A stretch of 64,000 nt of DNA from Stropharia rugosoannulata (lineage: Eukaryota; Basidiomycota; Agaricomycetes; Agaricales; Strophariaceae). Made by a program: the position numbers and the translations under genes. The DNA lies in contig JANCIK010000011.1 in NCBI GenBank assembly GCA_028532985.1, positions 248,001 through 312,000 on the forward strand. Direction: 5' to 3'. Positions 52,292 to 62,912 of the stretch are shown in pieces (within the stretch, counting starts at the first letter, position 1; the number at the start of each line of letters is the position of its first letter). Under the pieces are notes generated by a model that had not been told where the DNA came from, made no database searches, and saw only the letters and a program-made list of their open reading frames with translations.

Positions 52292-54546
52292 TTATTGAAA
52301 TACATGGGGGAATACAGCAGCAGCAGGGATCATCCATGGACAATGCCCTTTGCGTTCTAACTCTTTAATGGTATAGCGATTTTTTCTCTTTATGACCTCG
52401 TCCAAGAAAAACATACACCTCACTGAGTCCATATCCCGCAAAATGGCCTGGAACTTTCCAAGCCAAGTGTTGATTTGCTCACAGATGGAAGTATTGAATC
52501 GCCACCCACCATCCTTGATCATTTCAGGAAATGCAGCAGGATTGCAGTGGAGCTGGCAGTGAGTATCGGTAACCTTGTGTTTGGACTTGAAGTGGAATAC
52601 ATCCACCAGTTGTCCAGTATTCCGAAAGTGGTTATCACCCATAGCTTGCTGATGAGCATGCAGGCGACAGTTGTTGTCAATAGCAAAAATTTCAGGAGTT
52701 GATTCTGGGGTAGGAAATGTTGCCTTTGCAAAGTCCTAACAATGAATTAGCTCAAGCGTAAAATTCGAGGCAGTCAAAAAAAGACACACGTTAACTCCTG
52801 ATACAGCTTCCGAACCATAAAACGTTGCACGAGACAGAATGACGCCGCATGGACGGACTATAAGCTGCTTGTTGTGGGTCCGCCTTCTACCAAATAATGC
52901 CTTAAGCGTGCGATTCCCAGCATCTGGTTTGTCTTCGCAAGTTTCAACTACAACTTCCACATCATCTAGAACTTCCTCATTATCCCGACTTGATTCAACT
53001 TCAGAAAGGGAGTTGCCAGTTGTAGATGCAGAATCAACTTGAAAAGAGTCATTATTTGAGCCCTGAGCATTGCAAAGTCATGTCCTTAGCTGCATAAGGG
53101 CCTTGCCTTTCTCATAATAGGCCTGTTCAAGTGCACGGTGTGAAGCTTCACTGCACGTATGGAAACCAGCTTCACACGGGCTTGTGCAGGATGTGATGGC
53201 GCATTGCTGATTGAGATGCTGATGGTTCTCGCAAAATCGATCTCGAAGATTCCGCAAGGGTTCTTTGCAATTGTGGACGGCGCAGCATGGGAAGCCAATG
53301 CTGTCTCCATTGCAAACAGCGGGCTGGACCTTGTCTGGATAAATAGGGATTTAAACAACAGTAAGACAGTAGAAAGAAAGATGACTAACATTTTTGACCA
53401 TCCTCGCCTTCATAGACCCAGAAACAAAGGTCACAGGCGTGTAAATATGCTTCTTGGCCTGGGCCTTCCATGTCCTTGTTGCGTTCCATTAGGGCATCTT
53501 GGAGGCGAAGTTTCTGGGACTGCTCATCATGCGGCAAAAATAGATTACTGCATTGCTCTGCTTTCTCAAGAAGAAGAGAGTACAAAAAGAAACCGTTCAA
53601 GAGATACTCTTCATCGAGTTCAAGGGAGTAAGGCCAAGATGCAATTAGACTATTGCCATTGTTGACTTGGTTGTGATAAGCAGGGAGATTGTTGAGGATA
53701 TGTGAGTGAGCATTAGACATGGAAAGGTTGTAAATTCGGGAAGCATTCGATGAAGAAAGCCTATAAGCAGTCAGCCAGAATTAATGAGCATCATAGATAA
53801 ATTAGGCATACCATCCAAATGTTGTCCCTGTGGCAAAAAATTCAAGTAGTGGTGTATCAATAAAGTAGTGAGTTGATACTTGAATGCACTGTGGGACGCC
53901 AGAGTAGTACTGCCTTGAGGAAGAGTTGGCATGAGTGTAGAAATTATGGTGATATTGCTTATTACAGCCTAGTAAAAAAAACAGGTAAGAATCCCATAAA
54001 AGCCAGGCCCCTATGCAATACATACCTCTGCAGTACATCGAGGTTATGTATACTGGAAGGCTTCCCTCGCAAAGTGTGAAGAGAACTCCTTGGTATGTTG
54101 AAGGCTGCGTCAGGGTGATTGGGTCGCCATCTTCAGGTTTATGGTAATAGCTGCATGATGGATCCATACAAACACGTGTAGGTGGAAATATATGTCTATA
54201 TGCTTGATGTTTCTGTTAGAAAAATGTAGGGTGTGAGAGTAAAGCACGTACAAGTCCCCTCTAACAATGCAACTTCATTGTATTCCTGCATAAGCTCAAA
54301 ATTTGGAGAGATCGGTTTTTGACTCCAAGCATGTTCCTTCACAAGATCCCAGTATTGCTGTAAGGTAGAGACGTCCTGGTGAAGTATTTTTGAGAATATC
54401 AAGGCAACTTTTGCCGGAAGATTGGAAGGTGGATGGGATGTTTCATGTTTTGTGCTCCATTGAATGACAGGCTTGGCAAGTTGACAGAGGCAGAGAAAAT
54501 TAAACGTAAGAGATATATTATTGAGAAGCGTAGAGGATGCTGCCAT
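52292..54546 (-). pseudogene. CxC5/CxC6 cysteine-cluster protein associated with KDZ transposons, one in-frame stop
   Basis: A multi-exon gene running from MAASSTLLNNISL at 54546 to the stop at 52292. Exon 2 has CMDPSC and YCRGC, forming with HHNF the CxC5-like cluster. Downstream come HACDLCFWVYEG, GFPCCAVHNCKEPL, RFCENHQHLNQQCAITSC and SPCEAGFHTC, the CxC6-like cluster. The last exons hold RTHNKQLIVRPCGVILS, ATFYGSEAVS, DVFHFKSKHKVTDTHC, NPAAF and WRFNTSICEQINTWLG, a nuclease-like or transposase-like core shared by these proteins. A TGA at 53078-53080 breaks the frame after MQLRT, where arginine is expected; otherwise exons and splice sites look sound. Such genes accompany Kyakuja-Dileera-Zisupton transposases in Agaricomycetes. 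No KDZ transposase itself is seen in the window. Confidence 0.65.
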
Positions 54547-56134
54547 GCTGCGAAATAAGCGGTGAGACTACGGGCGAGGCAGGGAATTAAAAGGACGGTT
54601 ATAATTACTACACTATAGTACGGCGAACGGGGCGGGAAGGCCATGCCGAGAAAGCCGGGCGGGCAGAGCTGAAGACATCGGAGAAAGCCGTGTCCACAGT
54701 CCACAGTCCCGTGTCTTGTTCGGCGGGCTGGATCTTCTGCAACGTTGTATTGCATCTCAATTGTGTCCCGCATTGTGCATTGCAACTTACTATTTGACAT
54801 TCACCTAGTCTGCATGAGGCGATATAGCCCATGCATAGGTACTTTACTCATTAGCTTCAGATATGTCCTAAACCTGCCAGTGTTGGAATTATAAAGGCCT
54901 GAGGTTTGAGGCAGGCAGAGTAGCCCAGCGCCGAGCTATAGTCCCGTATCTTGTTCACCGAGCCTGACCTTCTGGACTTGTTCTGTACAGACGAAATGTC
55001 TCGTACATACTCCGGCCCTGGTTGTGATTGAGAAGTTTCCATCAAAAGAGGCAGAAAATGTAATACTAACTATAGGAACACAATTGATTATTGATCTAGA
55101 ATTCTATGTAGAAAGTCTCAAGGTACATTTGAGAAGAACTCGGTCACCCAATTTGGGGAGACAACGGCACACTTAAAAATACACTACTTCTTTGCTATGT
55201 GTCAGTCGCTTCAGCCAATCACCGCTGACAATAAATGTCCCCTAACTATAGCCAATCAATACTGTATATTTTCGACTAGAGTATTATTAAAAGTAGAACC
55301 ACACGACACATGACACCACTGCGCTGGCACTTTGCAGCAAGCCGGTATGAGCTAGACATATTATGAGATTCTTAGGCGAGCCAATAGTGTTAATGCGTTG
55401 CGACTACAATCCATGCATTGGCTCTCAAGTAGATACATTGTCCCATTTGTGATTACTAGTCATCAAACTACTGGAACACCTATAATAGGGATGTGCTGAA
55501 TCAAAATATGACACGAGACGTAATGAAATTGACTGGTAACTGGTACTGGTAAGTGTCAGAATTCAAGAAGGAGTTGTTAATCTCTGCAATTCGGTTCTCT
55601 GACTGGCAGCTGATATCTACACTGCACAAAAAGCCATCGATAACATCTATTAAGGCCATTTTGGGTCTAATATTGATCTTAGAAGTGTGCATCCAGGCGA
55701 TCATTATAAAAACCCACGGGAGGATTATTTGGTACTACTCTACAAATACAAACTAACGTATGAGCTGAAATGCATATCACCAGTTCTCTGAATATGCAAT
55801 AGAATCAACTTGTAGTGCACATTTACCACTAGCCATCCGCCTCGTGATAATCTTTGTGAAGTACTTCTTGATCTAATCAGTGATTGCATCCTTATCCATG
55901 CAATCATATTCCAAATAAAGCACTGATGTTGGGCGCACCCGGTGCGGGTTTAACCAAATGCAGTTTAACTCCAATACAATTATGCCAGCACAACATCAGA
56001 GACAATCATCCAGGCGATCCCCTGGGAGTCGGTGCTAATTGTTTAATCGGATCCGCCGAGAACCCTCAGAGTATAAATGCATACTCATACCGGCCCCAGC
56101 CCTGAGGCACTTCTCGAATTGTGGGTGATACTAA
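54547..56134. other. Intergenic region without a recognised gene
   Basis: Short open frames here lack splice context and similarity. The right part, just upstream of the deaminase gene, contains TATAAATGC near 56073, a plausible TATA box about 60 bp before the ATG at 56135. Confidence 0.4.
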
Positions 56135-57277
56135 ATGGCCCATTCGCAGCCCCAGCGGATTGTCTATGCTACTTTTTTAAACGAGACTATTACCTTGGAG
56201 GATGCTTTGGGTATGGATGCGACCAAGGTGAGTTCAATGCTTTCTGAGAAAGCGATAGGTTGGTACTGAATTGTGAAAAGATTTTAAGCACGTTCGACGG
56301 CATCGCTAAAAAGCCGGAATCATATCAAGTTCTGCAGTGGGCTCAGCCCTACATGAAAAATGCCGTGTTGCAGATAAGAGCCATACACGATCAGTGAGTG
56401 TTTTCGGAACAGGCATGACTCCGAGCTCAAATCTGCCATTAGTTACAACAGAGAGAAAAACAAGCGGTGTAAGACACATCCCGGCTATATCGTCGACTCG
56501 TCCTCGAGGTTAAGCAGTCTAGAAGTTGCCTATCAAAGCAGGACATTTAATCTGAGAACGCTGTATGACATCGTCGCCTGGATCTTATCCGTCGTCGGGC
56601 CTGTGCCAGTCATAGCGCGCAGAGACAACTACTTTTATCCCCTGATGATGATTGGTTATGTTTTCTCCGAAAAACTCATCCCCACAGAAGCCAAGCCTGA
56701 GGGCGTGACATATTCTGTTCCTGGGGCGCCAGCAGTATGGACAGTGATGTGGTTCAAACAGAAGGTTGGTAAGAAGCAAGTCGTACACACAGTGGTAGGC
56801 ACAACTCTCGATCAACCGGGAAAGGCCACAAAGGACATCGCAAAAGATTTCAGAAAAGGTTTGCTGAAAGAAAGCGACATACTCGGCTGGGACCCCGACG
56901 CACCCTCTATAGAGCAAAAGCAACGGCCAGGAGCGGCAGATTTTGGGCACTGCGCCGAAACTTACCCGCTGCTGTTTATTTGCTCGTAAGCATGTTTCAT
57001 ACGACAGCCCAAGTTCTCTTACACATAAAGTCTCGCATATAGGCTTGGCACTGGTAAAAAGGCGACAGCTATTCAAAGGAGTGTCGAAGGCCTGGCTGCC
57101 AAGGCCCCCATGTTATATAATTCTGGCCGGTCGACAATAATGTCCTACCCCGAGGCCGCCAAGGTCAGGAACGCCTTGATGAATCCATGCTTAAATTGTG
57201 AATGGTTGTTGGGATATGGAGCAGGCTTCAAGATATCCAATTTTTTGCTCACGAAACGCAAGTTCTTTACCTCTTAG
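56135..57277 (+). CDS. Cytidine deaminase-fold protein
   Basis: Four exons, 56135-56227, 56281-56393, 56452-56985 and 57043-57277, join in frame to 293 residues starting MAHSQPQRIVYATF. Near residue 210 the protein has GHCAET and near residue 275 NPCLNC. The spacing and order fit the HxE and PCxxC zinc-binding motifs of the deaminase superfamily, with the glutamate as proton shuttle. The N-terminal half is unrecognised and may bind partners or substrate. No signal peptide or membrane segment is seen. The family converts cytosine or adenine bases in nucleotides or nucleic acids; the substrate here is unknown. The gene looks intact and stands alone, well away from the transposons. Confidence 0.6.
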
Positions 57278-57839
57278 TAGCGCAGCGAGTAGTACATACA
57301 TGTCACTGATGGGGAAACGATTGGAAATTATACAAGTGGCCCAAGGCACGCTCAGTGCAACCATCCCGCATGTGACTGCTCATGATTGATAAGATTTGGG
57401 TATGTTTAGACCACTACCAGACAACCGGCTCTAACATCCATGACTTCGTCAACCAGACTTTCACGAACCAAGCACCTGTTTTACTACACTCCATGCTCCA
57501 CTTGATATATTGGACGACGGACGACCGGGTAGATCAGAGGTGGTGCATAGCGCACTAACGGCGAGATCAAACAACGATGAAGCGGGTGAGCCCGGAATTT
57601 TGGGCTACGCGTTCTGCGGGTGGCTGCTAGCCCTCTGTGAGGCGCTGCCCACACGCGCCCCGCTGGAGGGTCACTGACGCCGGTACTCGCAGTTCTGAGG
57701 AAACTTGCATTGGTCAATAGCTGTTATTCATTACGTCTGGGACACCACATACATACTGTAAACTAATCATAAGTGTTGTGCATATCACTTTTTAACTTGT
57801 TTTACATCGCAAATACTCGGTCGATTTCAGAGATGATTT
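57278..57839. other. Intergenic region with a GC-rich island
   Basis: The stretch 57590-57680 is GC-rich with a CGCCCCGCTGG block. The overlapping open frames on the minus strand there are short and repetitive. No feature supported. Confidence 0.35.
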
Positions 57840-58190
57840 CTACAGGTACCGTAGTGAAGATGAGTAAAAGACATAATATGTGCCCGATATTTGATTCCTG
57901 GTACAAGGGAGATTACAGAACAGTGTGACCGCCTTGCAAACTACTATGAATGCATACCCTCTCAGCCCTTTTGGGGTACGACCGGTGCAGCATAGAGTAT
58001 CTAAATAAATACCATCCAAGTGCCATTCCAAGCCTGTCAAGAAGTAATTATTCGACTAAGTGAAGGTATAAAATTTGCCATCCTCCAAGGCAGCCAAGAT
58101 GAGTGCTTCGAGTCCAAGTACCTGAGCCACACTAGTTTCATAGTTTCCAGGCGTGATACTGTTGTCTGCAGAGATGGCGTATGTATATCA
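57840..58190 (-). pseudogene. Decayed copy of the small peptidase-inhibitor-like gene
   Basis: Minus-strand remnants ITPGNYETSVAQ and LEALILAALEDGKF correspond to the start of the intact gene at 61253 (IKPGVYRIAV...AQFLTV) and of the second copy at 60271-60420 (IVRPGTYKIAV...LLLTALEG). Stops and frameshifts follow at once. The surrounding DNA is duplicated near 60240-60990. Confidence 0.5.
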
Positions 58191-58219
58191 CTACTCTCCT
58201 TTCTCTATGCTTTGTGATC

Positions 58220-58700
58220 GATGTGAAGGATTGAAGCAACCGACTTCACCATCTGGCCCTTGTTATACGCGTAAATGTTGCTTTGGAGTCGGCATCTTCC
58301 GCTCAGATGACCATGGTATCAAATGTCGGTCTCCAATCAGGAGCACGTATATTCTATTCTATTCTTAGACAAAAATGCGATAATCAGAAGTGTCAAATTG
58401 ATATCAAACATGGTACAAGCCCATTTTTCACGCATATTTACATTATATTCTAATCGGATCCACAATTTGTGAAAGTATTGTTATCACATACATACAGGAT
58501 CGCCGCCCTGCAATCTATTTAATGTCCAGGTCCCAGAAGTTTGATGCTCTGCACCAGAGTCGAAAACAAGAATTCATGCAATTGTTTTGGTGTGTTAATG
58601 TATATCTCAGCTACCGCTAAAATCCCTGAAGGCAGACAACACTTGCGTGACTACGCGGTGCTGACATTTTTATGTCGTTTGCCATCACTTGTGCATCAAT
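58220..58700. repeat. Segmental duplication, first copy
   Basis: The GATGCTCTGCACCAGAGTC and GTGTGTTAATGTATAT blocks near 58538-58680, and the ATGGTATCAAATGTCGGTCTC block near 58314, recur in the same order and orientation at 60548-60960. Together with the decayed gene this is a direct duplication of roughly 0.8-0.9 kb, moderately diverged. Confidence 0.7.
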
Positions 58701-58702
58701 GC

Positions 58703-58965
58703 GGAAGCCCTCAGACCCCGTGCCAATGTACACAGTGCGCACGGGGCCTGTACCACATACCTGGACCCTCATACCCCCATGACCTACGTTTGGGTCGCGC
58801 ACACCAATAGCGCAGGTGTGATGATGGTTATGCGCAGGTTGTATCGGTACACGTATCGTTCTTACAGTCAAAGAACGAGGGAAGGAGGGCAGCCGGGCGC
58901 GGTATGTGAGGGTAAGCGAGGACTTCAGTCGGTGCTGAGTCACATGAAGAGGGCGAAGGGCACAT
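58703..58965 (+). repeat. Dispersed direct repeat B, first copy
   Basis: From CCTGTACCACATACCTGGACC to CACATGAAGAGGGCGAAGGGCACA, matching 62680-62912 in the same orientation at roughly 85-90% by eye. The conserved core includes AAGAACGAGGGAAGGAGGGCAGCCGGG. No open frame is clearly conserved. Confidence 0.7.
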
Positions 58966-59309
58966 ATAGAGAGAGCAGGTATGGAAAGATTGCAACAGAC
59001 GACACCTCTTCAGTGGCCTGAGCGAGACGTGAAGCATAACCTGAGCTTTGAAATTGGATTAGTCTTCGCCCGCAGGAATAAGTGTCCAGGCGTTCTCCTG
59101 GTTGAGCGAGGTAGCTTCGAGCGCAAGCTATAAATTTAACACAGTCTCCATCAGCGCCCTATCCAATACGCAACCAATCGGATGACACGCACTTGAAGTG
59201 GGAAGATAGTCAATTTCGAGACGACCACAATGAGGTCCGTGTCCGGGAAGCGGATACTATGAGACCCAGACGTAAATACGAGTCAGCATATCTCACATCG
59301 TTTCAAATG
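58966..59309. other. Spacer, nothing recognised
   Basis: No open frame, repeat or RNA gene that I can support. Confidence 0.4.
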
Positions 59310-60008
59310 TGTCGGAAATTTCTTTCGCGCCTTACAAGGCATCTAAGGCCGTTAATGCAGATTTGACTTACAATGTCGTTGTAACAATGGTAGTTAATTT
59401 ACAAGTCATTGCTCGTCTTACAAGGCAGGCCTTGCCTTATAAGACGAGCTCTACGTTGCTTTGAAAATATCATAAATAACTACTATTAATTCTTTATTCG
59501 AGACTACATTTTTTTCATTACTACTATTAGACGTTGTAGGTGTTACTATGCTTACTATTTATCGCATACTAAGCTTTTACTACATGTACACTAGACTACA
59601 GATGCTACTTATCGTGTACAAGGTACTATGACTACATTTTTTATTAACAGACTACCACTACCATTACATCTACTGAGTATTATAGCTTCAACAATGAAGT
59701 CTATTACTATTACACGAAGTGGCTAGTACCTAAACCACACGACATTTCATTTATAATATTGTATAACTGTCGCTTGGGCCCAACAACAGAGTTTTGTATT
59801 TTGTTCAACTCACTGGGTGAGGCTGTGCCTGCATTGTAAGGCCCATGTTTGCCTTAGAAAGCTGGCTAGTCCGTAAAAAGACAAGCGGCAAGTTGTAAGG
59901 GGTATCAGTTGTTACAAGACAATTGATCGGCATTGCAAGGCGCCTTACAAGGCCATCAAGCCGCTTACAAGCCGTTTGCCTTGTAAGGCATATTTTTATT
60001 TTCCGACA
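59310..60008. mobile_element. Non-autonomous inverted-repeat element, 699 bp, rich in CTTACAAGGC
   Basis: Ends are TGTCGGAAA...GCCTTACAAGGC and its complement, flanked by ATG on both sides as a possible 3-bp target duplication. CTTACAAGGC/GCCTTGTAAG motifs recur near both ends, and a near-perfect hairpin of 15-bp arms lies at 59412-59448. No coding capacity. It sits at the end of exon 2 of the second inhibitor-like gene copy. Confidence 0.65.
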
Positions 60009-60420
60009 ATGTGTGACTAACAAGAACAGCACTGGGATGGGCTTCTGCAGAGCGGCATCTATGCGCCACTCGCGCGTCGGGAAATCGGAGACGGAACCGA
60101 GGATGATCTTCTCTCCGAGCTCGGGTTCCCTGTAGGAAAGCGAACAAGAGGGGAACAGATGCGCCGGAATCTGGATTGAAAGGTCCCCATTTGGCACGCA
60201 GGGTGAACCGACCACTGTAAGAGTAACATTAGATACAAATAAGTGCGCTGACGGGCACGGATTAACTTACCTTTTGATCGCGTGCCTGTTCGGGGTTTTC
60301 TTCGGCCACGGTAACCGCGCTGCCCTCCAAGGCAGTCAAGAGAAGAGTTTCGGGACCCAGGTCCGTGCGACACACTGCGATCTTGTAGGTTCCAGGCCTG
60401 ACGATGCTTTGTACAAACAT
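60009..60420 (-). pseudogene. Second inhibitor-like gene copy, frameshifted and cut by an inverted-repeat element
   Basis: Exon 1 (60420-60271, MFVQSIVRPGTYKIAV...) and its GTAAGT donor are intact. Exon 2 begins after CTTACAG at 60214 but is shifted out of frame near its start; in the shifted frame it encodes VPNGDLSIQIPAHLF and LSYREPELGEKIILG, matching the intact gene's GNVGIQVPALL and LSYKEPEEGERIILG. Exon 3 and beyond are replaced by the 699-bp element. The gene is on the minus strand, opposite to the intact copy at 61253, so the two copies face away from each other with about 0.8 kb between them. Probably not functional. Confidence 0.65.
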
Positions 60421-60547
60421 GTTGTGTAGTAGTAGCTTCTTTACTTTTCTTTAGACAAGAAGGCTGGAGAAAGTGCCGTCGTCACCTGGCCCGCCTCATA
60501 CATCTGGGCGTTGCTTCACGTCAGCATACTCCGCTCAGAGCATCATG

Positions 60548-60990
60548 GTATCACATATCGCTCTCTAATCGCGAGGACGAACGTGGGGTGAAAGTTTGAG
60601 TTTAATGATGCGTGGAAAAACGTCGATCATATGCCGCTGGTTCTATTGCAACTGTTCGACGTAAATAGATTGTACATAAGCTCACTCTCAGGTTTTGGAA
60701 TCGTAGCACGCCAATGCTTCCTTTCTTGGTTCATATTAACTTTTAGGGTCCCCTGCGGTGTTCCATTGAAACAAGACGCACGCCATCTGTATACACCCCA
60801 AAATTATTAACGTCCAGGTCTCAGAAGTTTGATGCTCTATACCAGACTCAAAAATAAGAATTCAGGCAATTCTTTTGGTGTGTTAATGTATATATCAGCT
60901 ACCACTATAATCCCTGAAGGCAGACAACCCTTGCGTGACTACGCGGTGCCGACAAAGTTGTTATATAATTTTCCGTCATTGATACGGAAG
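60548..60990. repeat. Segmental duplication, second copy
   Basis: Direct copy of 58314-58700. It contains the GATGCTCTATACCAGACTC, GTGTGTTAATGTATAT and CTTGCGTGACTACGCGGTGC blocks. Confidence 0.7.
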
Positions 60991-61252
60991 CCATCCTGGC
61001 GTGCACATAGGTGGCGCTTGTCTTCTCCGAATAGAAGACTTACATGAAAGCATGAATCTTTGCATCGTGGACCTGAGGTGGACATAATGTACTATCTAAA
61101 AAAAGGCTATGATGTGCGTACTAGTGATGAGACAACATCTTGTGATACCATGATAATTTGAGCTTACGAACTATAAAAACAGGCTAGTTACCAACATCAG
61201 GTTCTGCAGGCTTTCGCTCTACACTAAACTACTACCACCACTGCAACATATC

Positions 61253-61937
61253 ATGTCAACCGAGAACATCATCAAACCCGGAGTCTACAGAATCGCCGTG
61301 TGGCGCGGCGCTGAAGGCACTGAAGCACAGTTTTTGACTGTCACAGACGAGAATGATGTCAGTGTGCTTCCGGCCAACTCTCCAATTGCGAAATACCAGG
61401 AGGTAAGTGCAAGCCCGTTACCCCGCCCAGGGCCAGCTTTGCTTTGAGTATTCATGTGTCTGATCTAATCTATCAAACAGTGGGCTGTGGAGCGCGGACC
61501 AGATGGGAACGTTGGGATCCAGGTCCCTGCGCTTTTGAGGCCGTCGAGTTCGCTTTCCTACAAGGAACCCGAGGAAGGAGAGAGGATTATCCTGGGTCCG
61601 CGCAGAGACTTCCCTTCAACCTTCTGGAGCATCGAGCTAACTCCCGAGAGGCCTTCCCCTAACCCATTCATGTATGTCACAACAAATATCAACACATATT
61701 GTAGACTCACACTAACGATCATGCCGTGTAGTATACGCGTCCCAGACAAAGATCTCATCATGGTTGTCTCGCTCATACATATTTTCCCTCCCCAAGTGCG
61801 TATTCGATTAATTGTGGATCTGACAAAGCAAGCCTGACAGAGACTTATTTGACATGTGTGTTATACAGCTCAGACTCGAGGGTGCGCCTTTCAACCTCGA
61901 CAACGCTTGGGCATTTATTCCTGTGGACCGCAACTAA
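61253..61937 (+). CDS. Small beta-rich protein resembling fungal peptidase inhibitors (I66-like)
   Basis: Four exons, 61253-61402, 61481-61671, 61732-61795 and 61869-61937, join to 157 residues, starting MSTENIIKPGVYRIAV and ending AWAFIPVDRN. TATAAAAAC at about 61176-61184 gives a likely core promoter. The protein is short, strand-rich, without a signal peptide, and has the layout of mushroom beta-trefoil protease inhibitors: an early PGxYxI strand, a central WAVERGPDGNVGI and a final Trp-containing strand. I place it tentatively with family I66-type serine protease inhibitors. Those act in the cytoplasm or fruiting body, often in defence. Two decayed copies lie nearby, so this is a local family with one survivor. 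Confidence 0.5.
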
Positions 61938-62679
61938 GCCAATTTGAATATTCGGCTCACGCGTCAAATTTTAAGCCAACCAGGAATTTAGGCTGCCCCA
62001 ACGATTATGTCAGTTGATTTTTTCGATTTGTCATTGCCCGACATGTACATAAATCGGCTTTAAAATACCAGTAAATAGTGTCAATCAAATTTTTCAGACA
62101 AGTGAATACAGCCATGACACATCGAGGCTCGAGCGCACCTACCAGAGTGACGGACCTCCGGGTGCTTTGCGTGCAACAAGGATCGACCATGTACTCTTCA
62201 CTGCATTTTGTATGTGCAGTCTGCGAAATACATGCTATCATGCTATTATGCTATTATGCTCGTGGTAGATTCAAGTGCAGAGGGAGGGTAGGCCGGGAGT
62301 TCTCGCAGAGATTTGAACTGCCATCCGATTTTCCACACTTCGGGACGTATTTCGAGCCGCCCTAATTAAAAGCAAATGAGGTCACGTTGTTGCTGAGAAC
62401 GGCGCGCTCCAGGACATAAATCAACTGAAATTGGTCACTTTCTTTTCTTTTTTAAGTCTGTTAACGTACAATATAGCATACTCAAAAGTTCTCACACGAC
62501 ACGGATTGCAAATTGGGCAGTACATAAGACGCGTCACGTCGGGTACCCGGCGCCCGCCCAGTCGGCCCCTGTCCGGTTCCTACAGTCGTACGCCGTTTCC
62601 ACGTCGCGTCTTGCGTCCACTAGCACTAGCACTAGCACTCCTCATGCTTTTCATTTCCAGGCAACGAACCGCGCAAGTG
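61938..62679. other. Intergenic region, nothing recognised except a short tandem repeat
   Basis: CTAGCA repeated four times lies near 62618-62638. TGCTATTATGCTATTATGCT occurs near 62236. No gene supported. Confidence 0.4.
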
Positions 62680-62912
62680 CTGGTGTACACAACGCGCACA
62701 GGGCCTGTACTACATACCTAGAACCTCATACAACGCTCGGGTCGCGCACACCAATCGCGCAGGCGTGATGATGGTTACGCGCAGGCGGTACCGGTACGCG
62801 TATGGTTCTTACAGACAAAGAACGAGGGAAGGAGGGCAGCCGGGGGCGGTATGTGAGGGTGAGCAGGGCCTTCAGGTGCCGTGTCGCATGAAGAGCGCGA
62901 AAGGCACACATA
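62680..62912 (+). repeat. Dispersed direct repeat B, second copy
   Basis: Matches 58703-58965, with the same AAGAACGAGGGAAGGAGGGC core. Confidence 0.7.
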
